The notes under the pieces are model-generated. The model searched no databases and had not been told where the DNA came from. It saw only the letters and a program-made list of their open reading frames with translations. From Nematostella vectensis (Eukaryota > Cnidaria > Anthozoa > Actiniaria > Edwardsiidae): DNA of 64,000 nt. Position numbers and translations under genes: made by a program. Of this stretch, positions 1-12,700 are shown piece after piece (position 1 is the first letter of the stretch; each line of letters opens with the position of its first letter). The stretch lies in NCBI RefSeq assembly GCF_932526225.1, contig NC_064035.1, positions 16,477,469 to 16,541,468 of the forward strand, read 5' to 3'.

Positions 1-1329
1 TAGGGCCGCATGCTCCCTATTTTTACTTGGCCTATAAAAAATACACACACATTTTGACACCTTTGTCGGAAATATTTTATTTAGAATTATACAGATAAGC
101 ATATTTAATAAGAAAAATAGTGATATTATTTTGGTAACAGAGTAAAACAAGGCCCTAAAATAAGAGAAAATTAACCTCCCTGAATCAACGAGGAACGCCT
201 GACTTTTCGCTCGAGAGAAACCCGTCGTATGACCATTAAATTTGTATGGCTAGTTTTTAAATCCCAAAACTAATATTGGTATAAACCCGGAAATTAAAAG
301 TTTGATGATACGGGAACTTTAACGAGCCCCATCTTTTAATTGGATGAGTTTTCGGATATTGCAAAAACAGCAGGCTACCTCCCGCAACATAGAAGACCAG
401 AATATCGAAAAGCTGGATCAATCTTATTTATCCATCGAATATATAATGCATAAAAAATATTAATTTGAATTATGCCCAGGGAGCTTTTATGAAGCGCCTG
501 TCGGCCCACACAAGCTAATATGGAATTTAAAAACACGGAATATAATTCATCAGAATCAGGTACGCGCACGCGTTTATAAGCAGTGCACTCCTATACTTTC
601 CCCACCCCTCTGACCTACACAGTATTCAGACAAATTAATCACGTTCTAGGCTTTGAAAAAATTTTCATAGTCAAAGGACATCCCACAAAGAAATACAAGG
701 ACGTCTTATTCCCACTGTTTCACAACGAAAAGTTGCCCCGCTATTATAAAAAGAATTCATTGAATATTGTAGTTTCCGCCAAAGTTTATTTACAAAGAAA
801 ATAGTAGAATGTTCTTGTTGGTATTGCTATTCGAGATGTGATTTCTTTGGGATGCAGAGGAATACAATGTAATAGCTTATTAGGCCAAGTTCAAAGTCGT
901 ATTATCCATGAGCCGTATTTGACATGATGCAAATGCATACAGTTTTCGGCTAGTGCTCGCATGCTCGCGCAATTTTTTTCTGCCGTGCTCGCACTGTATT
1001 GCATTGTATGCTCGAATGCTCGCAATCGAAAAAAACTAAAAATGCTCGGTCTCGCATAAAAAAACGGGGTGCTCGCAAGTGCTCGCCAAAGACCATTCGG
1101 GGGTCCTACTAATGAATGTCCAAGTCAATCTTAAAACGCTATAAAAGGGAAAGCTCCTCCCACCCCCGGGTTCCAACGCCAGTAGTCACAAATTATAAGG
1201 CTCCAGTAAGAATACTTATCTTTGAGCCTCTGTCGGGTGAAATGAACTAGTTTTGCACGTTAACAAGACATTCTTATTGAAATGTCCATTTCGCTCTTGA
1301 GACTTCATTAGTGTTATTGTGCCATGTAT

Positions 1330-1494
1330 CAGAGCCGTAGCAGGCCACTTAAGATAGGGAGGGGGGGGAATACAGAAACAGTTAGAAAAAATTGGGGGGA
1401 GGGCATAGCCACGCCCCTACTGGTTATTTCCTTAGTTTTTGAAAATATTGGAGGGCACATGCCCCAGTGCCCGACCCCCCCTGCTACGGCCCTT
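1330..1494. mobile_element. MITE, family A (G-run type)
   Basis: Terminal inverted repeats AGAGCCGTAGCAGG and CCTGCTACGGCCCT bound a 165 bp G-rich element with no coding capacity. The interior (a block with AATACAGAAACA, then GCCACGCCCC, then GAAAATATTGG) recurs in order at 20361-20529, so this is a dispersed family. Confidence 0.75.
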
Positions 1495-2497
1495 TGTATA
1501 AGTGTTCGCTCTGAAGACAATGCTTTTTCGCTTGGGTGAATCCCTTCGCAAAAGGTGTAAATGAACTAGAAATGTTTTCTTTTCAAGCGAAAGAGAATAA
1601 GACTACCTAAACAAGGCCCTAGTAACCTAAATTTGCAATAAATTTATAATAGGAACCCGTAAAGACTTGAAAAAAATAGAAAAACTCCCGGGGAAAACTA
1701 AACGTGGGTTTAGATTACGATGTCACGTGACCATCATTGACCTTGATCAGGTTCTAGGTAGCCTGGGGCAAGCGGCCCATTGGGGTCAGTACGCAGCTCT
1801 TACAAGCTGCAATTTGATTGGGCAAATGAACAATATCCGCACCTCGACACAAAGAACGAGAAGAATAGAGACAAAAGAACTGCTTTGTAGAACAAAGATA
1901 ATAGGTGACAAAGCAGCTGCGCGCTTACTCGCCCATTGGCCATATATTTGTATGAATTTATGGCACGAAGCATTCAAGCATGGGCGAAGAGAGCACTCAT
2001 TTTTGGATGATTTGTATTTAATTTCCATGCGAGAAGGCTTATAAATTTCTGAGCCATCATGTTATTAGGCGTTAAAAATCGTGTGAGATTTCCGTATGCC
2101 GTTAATTAAGTCATCTTTGGGATGTTTTTTAGACGTAACTGCAAGCTCTACACTTCTACCCAAAAGGTAAGCGAATTTTCTCGTCAGACAGGCGCATGAT
2201 AGGAGCTCGCTGATCTAAATAGCTGTTCTGCTAATTATAACAATTTTTTTGTTTGCCCTGAGGTTCCGAGTACTGTACTTATTAGAATCTCCTTTGTTAT
2301 CAGCCAACAACAACTCGACTTTATTTATACCCAAAATTACAGGAATTTGTATTGGATTAGTCTACCATTATCAAAATTATTATAATTTGTTTTGAATTAG
2401 ACTATCAAAAAGAAAAGAACAGAGAAGTGTTCAGGGATTTATCCATAACTTCAATGACAAGATTTTAGTAGAAACCTTGTTACTATTGCTATCACCA

Positions 2498-2657
2498 CAG
2501 GGGCGTAGCCAGGGGGATGGCCAAGGGGGCCCGGGCCCCCCTTCTAGCAGCCAAAAATACAGTAAATGTATGACACATTATCTAAAACACAGGAGAAAAT
2601 GCCTTCAAAGGGCCATTTATGGCCCCCCTCCTGTTAAAAATCCTTGCTACGCCGCTG
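2498..2657. mobile_element. MITE, G-run type
   Basis: The ends GGGGCGTAGCCAGG and CCTTGCTACGCCGCTG form imperfect inverted repeats around runs of G and C. The ends resemble those at 61665-61799. Non-autonomous; boundaries are approximate. Confidence 0.55.
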
Positions 2658-3841
2658 CACCATATTTTTTTCTTGTCTGCATTTTTTATGGAAGAACTCA
2701 TATATCATGGCAACTTCGAAGCCACTTGGGAATGGCGAAAACTAACAAAACGTGTTTCAGCACAGCCTCTGTCAAGTTTTAAAACTTATTATTCTATTTT
2801 AGAGAAAGGGATGGATCTTTTTGATGCCAGAATGTCATTCGCAAAGAAGGGAAAGGTAAACGTCCTTGAAGACACTATCAAAGACACTATCACTTTGATT
2901 GTACAGCAGTCGACTCCGTCGCACCAGAGAAGTGGGAGGGTTGGACTGGAGTCGCAACTAAATGAGTCATCAAGCGCATTTTACATTTCAATGTTATTAT
3001 TTTCTCCGACTCACGGCTTGTGCGCGTGCGCGTCCAGGGCGGTTGAGCAATTAACGAATGAAACTGGAACGAGTTTTAGCGTAAAGGGTCAAGATAATCG
3101 TTCCCTTGATTTTCTTAGGACCGATTCATACTTAGCACACCTGCCGCGCCGAATCGAATTGTTTGGATTGCGCACATGAACAGTTCGACGTCTGAATCAA
3201 TTAAAATTAAGTTTGGCACTAAGCGCGGCTGCACCAGTCGTGTTGCACGGCGAAAGCACGACACCGATTCTAACGTCGAGCTTTTGATGTGTCGAATCAA
3301 ATACCATTTTTGTTATTTTCTGCAACAGAAACTCCGCATCAAGTCAACTTATACTACTCGCAGTCTATTAAGCGGAACTCATGCATGACGTCTAAATCAA
3401 CGTTGAACGCAATGTATTTGTATCGATAGATTCGGCACGGTAGGGGCGTGACGTATGCAGAATCAGGCCTTAGCGTAACAGGTCAAAGGAAACGTTCCCT
3501 TGATTCTCCACGCGCGTGCCTAAGCCTTCCCCATGATGCTGAAACGCGGTGTGGTACAATCAGGTGTTCTTCTGTGCTTTCTCAAAATTGCGGGGCCTGG
3601 TATTACAGGGCAGGTTTCTAGGAAATATATACTACTATATTGGTACTATCTTTGCTATACTAGACGTTGCAACCATGGCCATAGTGGTACCACTAGGCCG
3701 GTATCCATATGGGTAAGGTCGGGGCCGGTGCCTTGGACCGGAATGATTCACAGTACTCAGAACGTTGTAGTTCTCCGCTTACGACCCCTAGAGTACCAAT
3801 GAAAACATGGTTCCATAGCTGTTCGATACGCATGTGTTCAT

Positions 3842-6800
3842 ATGGCCGAACAACCTGTTGATATTTATTCCATCCTTCTTGATCTGTTGATCCAGGTATT
3901 CCTTTGTATAGTTGCTCTCGGGATTATCAGCATCTTGTTTCTGTCATCATTTCAAGGTAACCGCTCGATGATTTTAATCGATCCCGTAAAGGCTGATTTA
4001 GACAGCTCTATTGGGTGTCGCCAAGAGAGCATAAAATAAGAAAGGGACACTTTGGTATTACCCGCGCGTCATGTCGATTCCCATCCTGGCTATTTTTTAA
4101 AGTAACCACCACCCCACCACTGCGCGTGAGGATTTGCTCCTTTTATTTTGTCCTACTCCCCCGCGGGTTGCGTATTGTTGTTTTGCCAACTCGATAGGAA
4201 TGAAAGGAGATCATGTAAAATAACTCGGAAGAAGAAAACAACTCTAACATAAGAAACTTAAGTAAGAAAGATTGGCAAGTAAACTCACAGAAAGCTAAAT
4301 CCCTGAATAGTTTGACTGTTTTGTTTGTCTGAGCGGCGAAGTCAAGTCAAGAAGAAAGAAACTTAGCGACGAGCGATTAAAATGGCTGTGATACCGCGTT
4401 TGATTTAAATCCCGACTCCAGCTTGTATAATATACTTTATAGATATAGAAACGACTAGAAACAACATAAAAGAAGTGAAGTAATATCTCCCCCTTTATTT
4501 TCTTACTATTAGAGAAGCTCAGATACTTCAGCTTGCTGGTTTCGATCATCACATTCCATCATTCCCTCGCTACAAGGATAGTTTTATGAAATGTATTTTT
4601 CTTGGATTTCTTCTCAAATCACCGGAATATTCACAAAAATCAATATCATATCTAACTTACAGATTTCGTTTGACCAATTTGACCAACCAGTTTGGGCAAT
4701 TCGCATACGACTAAATAGCGCTGTCGAATTCAGCCTTAACGACTCATTTTGACTTGACTTTTGTTTGTGTGATGATTGTGTTATAAAACCACCCATCTGC
4801 CCCACAAAATATACGGGGAGGCACTTATACCAGCGAGGTATGATGGCTATCCTCCTCCGCAGGCATATCTCTATTAAAGAATGAAATGGAACGAAAGACG
4901 CGAAATCACCGTCTCGGGCTTCCTGCGGAGCAAAAGGAGCCAATAGTGGGCGCGTCCCATAGAACCCGAACCACAGGAAACCCAAACGACCCTCGGAGCC
5001 AAAAGTGGGCGCGACCCAGAGAACCCAAACCATCCACGGAGCTTTTTTCGCTCAAAGCCTTTCCCTGATAGACTTGCCTGCGGAGGGGGCTATAATATAG
5101 GGTAGTAGATCAGATTTGATTACAGATTTTAAATTACAATTTTACAGATTTCTAGTGTGAGATGCTCATCAACAAAATAAAATATTTCCTACCTACTTGG
5201 TTTGAGCTTGTGTTATTCAAAGTATTTTTTTTTAAATCTAGAAAAATATTTTTCCTAAGCTGTGTAAGAGGGTGCCCCATATGGTGTGTCAGGGGGTGTG
5301 TCAAGGATTGCCCCGTAGTACCTAATAGGGTGTCGTAAAAGTTGTTGCTTAATTACTGTTTTATTATTATAGATAGACTCAACGATCGATGGATAAGTGG
5401 TGCCTTGCTCAAGGAAGTTTTAAATGGCTCTGGATACAAAACTAGTTATGTGGCGCGGGGATGTGACAGAATGTCGATCAGTGATCGCCAAACACCAGAA
5501 AACAAACACTGCCGCCATAGGCAATTAACACGGGAAGAATGCAAAAGATCGAAAACATTCTACGACATCAACGACGCACCCAAACCATGCAAAACAGAAA
5601 AGAAGGTCTCTTGTACTGCTCATCAGAAATGGAGAGAAAGTCATCAAAGCCGAATACAAGTGTCCTGTGATATGTCTGGGTGTGGACTTAATAGGATGTT
5701 TGTGGCAAGTTTCGATAGTGAGTATGGCGTGATAGAAGATCAACAACACTGGCAAGTGTTCCAAAGCAAAAATGAGCTTGAAAAACACCTTCCAGACATT
5801 GTTATTGCGAATTCTCGGAAAGGGAATGACTTTTGTTTTTTAGGATGCCTGGAGGAAGAAAAAAGAATGTATGCTTTAAAGTCTATTTTTCTATTTCCAC
5901 CAGTGATTTCCTTGCTCAGGTACCATTCAGACGAGAGTCTTTTTAATATCAATGTCGTCGTGCTGGATTCAGTTTCGCGCGCACATTTTTATCGTATGTT
6001 GCCACAAACAGTTGATGCTTTTAGAAGTATAGTATCTAGTGACACTTTCAGCCCAAGAGCTTTAGACTTTGAATTTCTACAAGCGATTGCTCCATATACA
6101 TTCTCCAATCTGAAGACATTCTTTACAGGTAAAGCAAGTTTTGAAAAGGAAAAGGGTCGTGAGTCTTCTCAAGATTACGGAGTTGTATATTTTAACCGTG
6201 CTTTGAAGCAGAAAGGTTTTCAAGTTTTGTTTCAAGAGGACTCCTGCTGGCACGACCCGTGGGGATTGATTCTTACGAATGGTTTACTCCAGCCGCAAGC
6301 TAAAGACAAACACGAGCTAAGAAGCCGATGGAAACGATTTGGAAAACACTTCCAAAATCTCGCAATTGACAGCACGGGGCCAACTCACGCCTCATGTTTG
6401 GTGTTTCAACAATTCAACTCAACCAACCAGTTTAACAAACCGAAAGAACTCTGCTTTGGAGGGAAACCCTTGGTGAGTTACTTCTTAGAGGCTATTGAGT
6501 CGCTTATGGCGGCTGAGAGATCACGGCTAAGGTTTTCATTCACCATGTTGGCTGTGGGACATGAAGTGACAGGGCTGCGAGTCAAACAAATAGACGGGCG
6601 TCTCGCGCAACACGTTCATCTAATGGCTGCAAGTCACAACACTCTCACAATGATCTTCTCAGACCACGGACCCAAGACGACGCCCTACTCGCATAAAACC
6701 AAGGCAGGGTTGTACGAGGTATACAATTCATTTCTTTTCATGATTTTGCCGGATAAAGTGTCCAGAAAACTAGGAAAAGAAAGAACAAGGGCGCTAGTTA

Positions 6801-7747
6801 TCAACCAAAAAAGGCTGATTTCATTACAAGACGTACACGAGGGACTGGCTTCTCTTATATTCAGAGACACAAATGAAACTCAAACGGATTCTTCGTGGCA
6901 AGGGAAAAGCGGGATTTTCGAGGTGATATCCGAATCTCGGACGTGTTCAGATGTCCCGATGCAAGTTCAAGGCTTATGTGTGTGCAACGGGCAGGAAACG
7001 TGGTTTCCAGATAACCACAGGGACTTTGCGTGGATTGCAGAGTTTGCTTTAGGTGAGCTCAATAATAGAGTTCAAGCAAGTTATAGAAAATCTGGTGGCT
7101 TACAGGGTTACGGGAAATGTCAAAGGTTTATTGGAGTCAAATATGCCAATATTCATCAACGAAAAGACACCGACTGTACGTACATTGGAATGAATATCAT
7201 TGTTTGGCCACTTCAACAATCCTTTGAAATGCTTGTAAAAATTCCGCAACGGTCTTCGCGCATAATCAACAAGGCCAGACTCCTTTCGCTCATTCGTACA
7301 ACCACATTCCAGACATTTTTAGAGTGCAAAGATGATTCGGTGCCCGTGAGACTTTGCGCTTGCGAAACAAACCAGGAAAAGGAACGAAAAACAGAAAAGG
7401 TATACCAATGGCTGGAGGCTAGTACAGGTACAAATGTGATGACAATAATGCAAGTAGCAGCGCATTTCTCTGCCCGCCCAGTTTTGAAGTTCATAGATAA
7501 GTGTGTTGTACTCAACACAAGGTCTCATAACAACGGGGAGACGCTATCGTACGAGATAGGTAGTGTGTGTAGTAGAGGAGAGTTCTATGTTCGCTTTGAC
7601 GGGCGCGTATCACCACATGTGCTCTCCTCGGCCCCTTTACCTCAATCAGTGCTTGTGACGCCGTTATCCGTGCAATTTGTCTTTACGGTAAGGCATCTCA
7701 GAAAACCTTTCGATTTTAAAACTGATGTCACGGTAAAAATTGTTTAA
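3842..7747 (+). CDS. DUF229 family type II membrane protein (sulfatase-like)
   Basis: Two exons, 3842-3956 and 5373-7747, joined in phase (G|AT, Asp39), give 829 residues. Exon 1 encodes a short cytoplasmic N-terminus and a hydrophobic signal-anchor at about residues 13-36, followed by donor GTAACC. Exon 2 follows an ATTATTATAG acceptor. The large exon carries hallmarks of the DUF229 / alkaline-phosphatase superfamily: VVVLDSVSRAH near residue 237 (metal/nucleophile strand), a GHEVTG segment, and FSDHGPKT around Asp469-Gly471 (DHG metal-binding motif). The N-terminal luminal part is Cys-rich, and a long C-terminal extension follows the catalytic fold. The substrate is unknown; family members are Golgi or extracellular sulfatase-like proteins, and activity is inference. 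A poly(A) signal AATAAA lies at 7902. The single intron is filled with two transposon-derived elements. Confidence 0.82.
3989..4737. mobile_element. Inverted-repeat DNA element, family B (long copy)
   Basis: The left end AAGGCTGATTTAGACAG and the reverse complement of the right end (AAGGCTGAATTCGACAG) match as terminal inverted repeats of a 749 bp non-coding element. Its right terminal region, through TCGTATGCGA, also matches the shorter element at 24940-25134. It starts 33 bp into the intron of the DUF229 gene. Confidence 0.6.
4851..5089. mobile_element. MITE, family C (copy 1)
   Basis: Inverted ends CCTCCTCCGCAGG and CCTGCGGAGGGGG. The interior is nearly identical over long stretches to 8354-8550, including TCTATTAAAGAATGAAATGG. 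The homology extends about 50 bp left of the inverted repeat, so the true element may be larger. Lies in the DUF229 gene intron. Confidence 0.7.
5110..5232. repeat. Dispersed repeat D, copy 1
   Basis: AT-rich block with CAGATTT, GAGATGCTCA, AATATTTCCTACCTACTTGG. Similar blocks occur at 8565-8700 and 8848-8942. Each of the first two lies directly after a family C element, which suggests the two sequences were copied together. Confidence 0.55.
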
Positions 7748-7949
7748 CCTGGTTTCCATACAATCATTGCTCGGAGGCCGTCGTTGCAAAAACACTGAAT
7801 CGCACAATCCCGGTTACGTTTGACCTTTTTTAACCGTTTGAAATGCAATCTGGCAGTGTTTAGAATCTACAATGCACGAAAAAAAAGGAATATCGTAATT
7901 GAATAAATAAGTGCCGGCGCTTAAGCTTTTTTACTTATCACAAGCTCTT

Positions 7950-8292
7950 TTACTTATAATGTGGACTTTAAAAGCACACTAGCATACACACATTGGCACC
8001 AGTCGGGCCAAGATGGGACGCTAGCACAGTCTATTACCCGTGCAGTTCGGCAACCATGGACAGCTGTTTCGTCCTTATTAGGACTCGTCAGCATGGCATA
8101 GCCGGTTTTTTGCCGATGAAGTTTAACTGAGGCAAACCGGCTATGCCATGCTGACTAGTCCTAATAAGGACGAAACAGCTGTCCATGGTTGCCGAACTGC
8201 ACGGGTAATAGACTGTGCTAGAGTCCCGTCTTGGCCCGACTGGTGCCAATGTGTGTATGCTAGTGTGCTTTTAAAGTCCTTACTTATAATGT
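7950..8292. mobile_element. Foldback element with 13 bp target duplication
   Basis: A long inverted repeat spans 7963-8279, with arms of about 145 bp that match almost perfectly and a spacer of about 25 bp. Identical 13 bp direct repeats TTACTTATAATGT lie immediately outside (7950-7962 and 8280-8292). This is the structure of a recently inserted foldback or hairpin element. The reading frames inside are mirror images of each other and are not genes. Confidence 0.85.
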
Positions 8293-8353
8293 CCCGGAGG
8301 AGGAACATACAGTATACGGGGAGGCACTTATACCAGCGAGGTATGATGGCTAT

Positions 8354-8550
8354 CCTCCTCCGCAGGCATATCTCTATTAAAGAATGAAATGGAACGAAAG
8401 ACGCGAAATCACCGTCTCGGGCTTCCTGTGGAGCAAAAGGAGAAAATGGTGGGCGCGTCCCATAGAACCCGAACCACAGGAAATCCAAGCCACCCTCGGA
8501 GTTATTTTCGCTCCAAGCCTTTTTCCCGATAGATTTGCCTGCGGAGGAGG
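8354..8550. mobile_element. MITE, family C (copy 2)
   Basis: Inverted ends CCTCCTCCGCAGG and CCTGCGGAGGAGG. It is a close copy of 4851-5089 and about 40 bp shorter, because the middle GGCGCG block of copy 1 occurs once here and twice there. Confidence 0.7.
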
Positions 8551-8564
8551 CTATATTAGTAGAT

Positions 8565-8700
8565 CAGAAGATAATGTGTTTATTTTAAAGATTATAAATT
8601 CTTATTTTACAGATTTTAGTGGGGAGATGCTCAACAATAAAAAAATATTTCCTACCTATTTGGTTTGGACTTTTATTATTCAAAGTAATTTTCTTTATTT
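8565..8700. repeat. Dispersed repeat D, copy 2
   Basis: Same AT-rich block as 5110-5232, again directly after a family C element. The next copy starts at 8848 and is interrupted by another insertion. Confidence 0.5.
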
Positions 8701-8847
8701 TGTTTAGCGGTCACGGTAACGAATCCTGCATTCTGATTGGCTAATAGAGCAGTCCGGAGATTCCTATGTCTGCCCTAGGTCCGAGAATCGATATTTTGTG
8801 CGGGCTGCTCGCTCAAAGTATGTTTTCGCTGGTGCTGGAAAAAAAAA

Positions 8848-9470
8848 GTGTTTATTTTAAAGATTTTAAATTCTTATTTAATAGATTTAAGTGTTAGATT
8901 CTCAACGGTAAAAAAATATATACCTACTTGGTTTGAACTTGTACAGGGGCTCATAAGTAGGGGCAATCAACTTCCCCATGTTCTGGTACTATATAAGTGT
9001 CACGGCGTTTCCTAGGATAAGGCTATTTTTAGACGCGCGGATGAGCCAATCAGATTCAACCTTTGTGTTGACGTTTTGGCTGAGCTCAACTGCACGCGGA
9101 GTCTCAGACAAAAACCTATATTCTCTCTTCGGTACTTTGACTTTTTGTTGCTCTCTTCTTTAATATGAATCCAACCCTACCTATGACTTTGAATTCTAGC
9201 TTGCAATTCTTTTGGTAAACAAACAAAACCGACGGATGATAGATAAAAATATAATCTTCCTAACTGCAATTTGCGCGTGCAGCCTCACGTCACTCGCGCG
9301 CGCGACCAACGTCAAAGTAGCTGATTGGCCCGTTCGTGCGCGCGCGTCTAAAAATAGCCTGATCCTAGAAAACGCTGTAACATTTATATAATACAGATGA
9401 TTGCCCCTACTTATGAGCCCCTGACTTGTATTATCGAAAGTAATTTTTTTTATTAATTTTTTTTTCTAAG
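8848..9470. repeat. Dispersed repeat D, copy 3, split by MITE
   Basis: Repeat D runs from 8848 to ACTTGTA at 8943 and continues at 9431 (TTATCGAAAGTAATTTT), matching the contiguous order TTATTCAAAGTAATTTT in copy 2. The 480 bp MITE between is therefore a later insertion into this copy. Confidence 0.7.
8944..9423. mobile_element. 480 bp MITE with about 110 bp inverted ends
   Basis: Begins CAGGGGCTCATAAGTAGGGG and ends with its exact reverse complement. The inverted repeat continues inward, with small mismatches, for about 110 bp through CTATTTTTAGACGCGCG. Identical 7 bp flanks ACTTGTA lie at 8937-8943 and 9424-9430. There is no transposase reading frame; the open frame at 8978-9163 lies inside the element and is not a gene. 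Superfamily not assigned. Confidence 0.85.
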
Positions 9471-9702
9471 AGCAAGGGAGGTATTACAGATCACGGGAAT
9501 AAAGAAAAAACTGGGTATTGATTCTATCACCCATTTGAAATCAATTTTTTATTACTTCAATGTTCTTCGCCCGTTTACAAGCCTGCGGTCGTCATGGTAA
9601 CAGCCATTGTTATGTAATCAGCGCGGGTTCGTAGAGTACAACCGCGCGCTGCTCGACTAGAGACTTGTCCTCGCTAGTAAGATATGCAAAGCGTCCCATG
9701 AG

Positions 9703-12700
9703 ATGCGCAGGGCTCTTGCTATCCTGGTTACACTTAGTTTGATACCCGCTTTAGCAGCAGGAGTGGTCGAAGAGTGTCCGGACGGGTGTGCTTGCTATTA
9801 TGACTTCGCGACAGTAAAATGCAGGGATTCGCCGCTCAAGGATCTGCCCAGATTCCACAAAAATGCAATGGCAAAAGTCGCCGTACTGTAAGTCAAAATA
9901 CGTCGATGTTGTTTATTTGACAACGTTTATGAAGCTCTCTGCTTCATCGCTGCTAAAATCTTGCTGGGGTTTCAAAAGCTGATAACTACAAAAATTGTTA
10001 TTTGTAATGATGGTGCGGTAGTAATGATTATTGCCTTGAGTGCAACGAACTTTCTAATTTAAAGTTCCATCTTTTCTCAGAGACATGACCAACTGTAAGG
10101 TGGAGCAACTAAAGGAAACCTCGCTGTCACACTTCCCAAACTTGAAGCGTTTGTATGTATGCCTCAATATTCAATTCCCTAAATATACCATTGTCCAAAC
10201 CTCAAGTTTGTACCAGTTTGCGCCGGATGCCTAGGGGAGACCACGTTGGTGCACTTTTTAAAGCATCGGTTCAATAAAACCACTACTTGTGCCTCAAACC
10301 TATGAACTTTTGTGTTTTTTTTTACACAGGATTCTTAAAGACAATTCGGTGGCGCATATTGACCAGAATGCACTTCAAGCTGCTCCCTTATTGACTGAGC
10401 TGTGAGTACCATGATGCACCGCGCGTATCAATTATGCACCGCACGTAGGTACAATGATACATCGCGCGTAGGTAGCATGATGCACCGCACGTAGGTGCCA
10501 TGATGCATCGCCCGTAGGTGCCATGATGCACCGCACGTAGGTGCCATGACGCATCGCCCGTAAGTGCCATGATGCATCGCGCGTAGGTGCCGTGATGGAG
10601 CGCGCACCGGCAATTGAACACCATGATGCATCGCGCGTGAGTACCATGATGCATCGCGCGTAGGTGCCATGATGCGTCGCGCGTAGGTGCCATGATGCAT
10701 CGTGCGTAGGTGCTATGATACATCGCGCGTAGGTACCATGATGCACCGCACGTAGGTGCCATGATGCATTGCCCGTAAGTGCCATGATGCATCGCCCGTA
10801 AGTGCCATGATGCGCCGCACGTAGGTGCTATGATACATCGCGCGTAGGTACCATGATGCACCGCACGTAGGTGCCATGATGCATTGCCCGTAAGTGCCAT
10901 GATGCATCGCCCGTAAGTGCCATGATGCATCGCGCGTAGGTGCTATGATACATCGCGCGTAGGTACCATGATGCACCGCACGTAGGTGGTATGATGCATC
11001 GCCCGTAAGTGCCATGATGCATCGCGCGTAGGTGCTATGATACATCGCGCGTAGGTACCATGATGCACCGCACGTAGGTGGTATGATGCATCGCCCGTAA
11101 GTGCCATGATGCATCGCGCGTAGGTGCCGTGATGGAGCGCGCACCGGCAATTGAACACCATGATGCATCGCGCGTGAGTACCATGATGCATCGCGCGTAG
11201 GTGCCATGATGCATCGAACGCAGGTGCCATTGTGCATCGCGCATAGTAACCATGATGCATCGCGCTTATCAACTATGGTGCTCCACGCTTAGGTACCCAT
11301 CATGCTTAGCGCGTAGGTGCCATGATGCATCGCGCGTAAGTATGATGCACAGCAAGCAAGTGCCATGTTGGGTCATGTAGAAGCTATTAGAAGATTTCAG
11401 CACATTGTATTGATGCCCTTCAGACAAAATAATAGGAAACAAAACAATAGAACGGGAATAGAACAATGAGGTAATCCAGCCAATCCTGTTAGGTTACGAG
11501 CTGTTTTCTACACTTCGGGCCATGAACCATTTTGCGAGGTACCATGATGCATCGCGCGTAGGAACCATGATGCATCGCGCCTTGGTGCGATGATGGAACC
11601 TGCGTGATGCAAGGGTCGATCAGGAAATAACCAAAAGAAGGGTTTAAGCTAGCATCCACATATGTTTCGAGGTGAATAGTGGCGGCAACTTTATTTCGTT
11701 AATATTATTCCCTCTATTCTATTATGTTGTCTTTTCCTTTTGTATTGAAGAAATTGAATTATGTATTTGCAAACGTAATTACCTAACACGCTCTATTGGA
11801 TGGATTGGAGTCGCATCTTTTCTCTTTTTCTCTTTCTTGTTTTCAGCGATTTGAGGGGAAACGATCTGAAGAGTGTGCCAAGTAGAATGTTCAGCCAAAG
11901 CAAACTTCGTGTCTTGTAAGTACAGTCCACACGCCAGAAGTGGACGGTCATTCTACATCCTGCTCTCAGACGTTTACCCGATCGGGCCGTAGGCGTGGAC
12001 CTATAATTTAAACATCAAAGACAGCCTTTTGTATTACCTGTTGAGCGTTAGTCCACTTCTATCTAAAAACGCGCTTCTTAGGCCGACAGAATACGGGCCT
12101 GAACGAACTCCACATGAAAGCTCATTGCGCTGTTTAGGCTGTGTTTAGGTCCTCAACTGAGTTTTTTTTTTCTCGATGTGCTCTTCATCCCCTGGCCCGC
12201 TGTGTTAGTATGGTATATGGATTTGAAATGGCCTATTGATTAATCTGATTTTCGATTGACTTGACTTTTGTTCTAAAAGGTATCTCGAGAATAACCCGTT
12301 CTCGTGCGATCCTTCGACTGTACACATCCTCCACACAGAAGTTCAGACTCTCCTAACAGAGGACACGGGCCTTGAGATGTTTGACGGGGGACGTCTAAAG
12401 TGCGCCGACCCACCTAACGTGCAAGGACAAAAGATAATATATCTGCCAAGCGAGGGTAACTAAGATTTCTCAAACGAACAGCTAGACTCCCTTCCCAGGA
12501 TATGTATAGAAAGTATCCTTGACATCCAAACGAAGAAGACGCTTTATCTTATAGAGTAGGAGCAATCATCACCTTACAGTGTATCGAGATCTACATCGCT
12601 ATAATTTGAAGAAACCAAGTTCTTTATCCTCCAATTTCAAGGACAGATAAAAAAGCTATTGTTAGGCTATCATAAGTGCCTTCTGAATAAGGGTGTCTAA

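Larger units (their letters stand above)
1..3841. other. Intergenic, no supported gene
   Basis: No exon with recognisable protein similarity or paired splice sites was found. The longest open frames (about 1667-2044 and 2619-3179) have no family features and the second runs into an inverted-repeat element, so they are not called. The stretch contains a cluster of degenerate TGCTCGC-type repeats (about 948-1092), two inverted-repeat elements listed separately, and a diverged direct repeat (about 3073-3118 and 3470-3515) around the shared core CGTTCCCTTGATT. Confidence 0.5.

Noticed and set aside
1667..2044. 125-codon plus-strand frame
   Set aside because: It begins with a non-ATG codon, has no domain or splice context, and composition like the surrounding non-coding DNA. 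Not excluded, but not supported.
8141..8488. Opposed frames over the foldback element (8148-8387 +, 8141-8488 -)
   Set aside because: They are mirror images of one inverted repeat running into a MITE, and do not resemble any protein.
8978..9163. 61-codon plus-strand frame
   Set aside because: It lies wholly within the 480 bp MITE 8944-9423.
10388..11272. Several overlapping minus-strand frames with MHHGTYARCIM-type repeats
   Set aside because: They come from the 23 bp intronic minisatellite. A unit length not divisible by 3 leaves all frames open, and no flanking exon signals exist.
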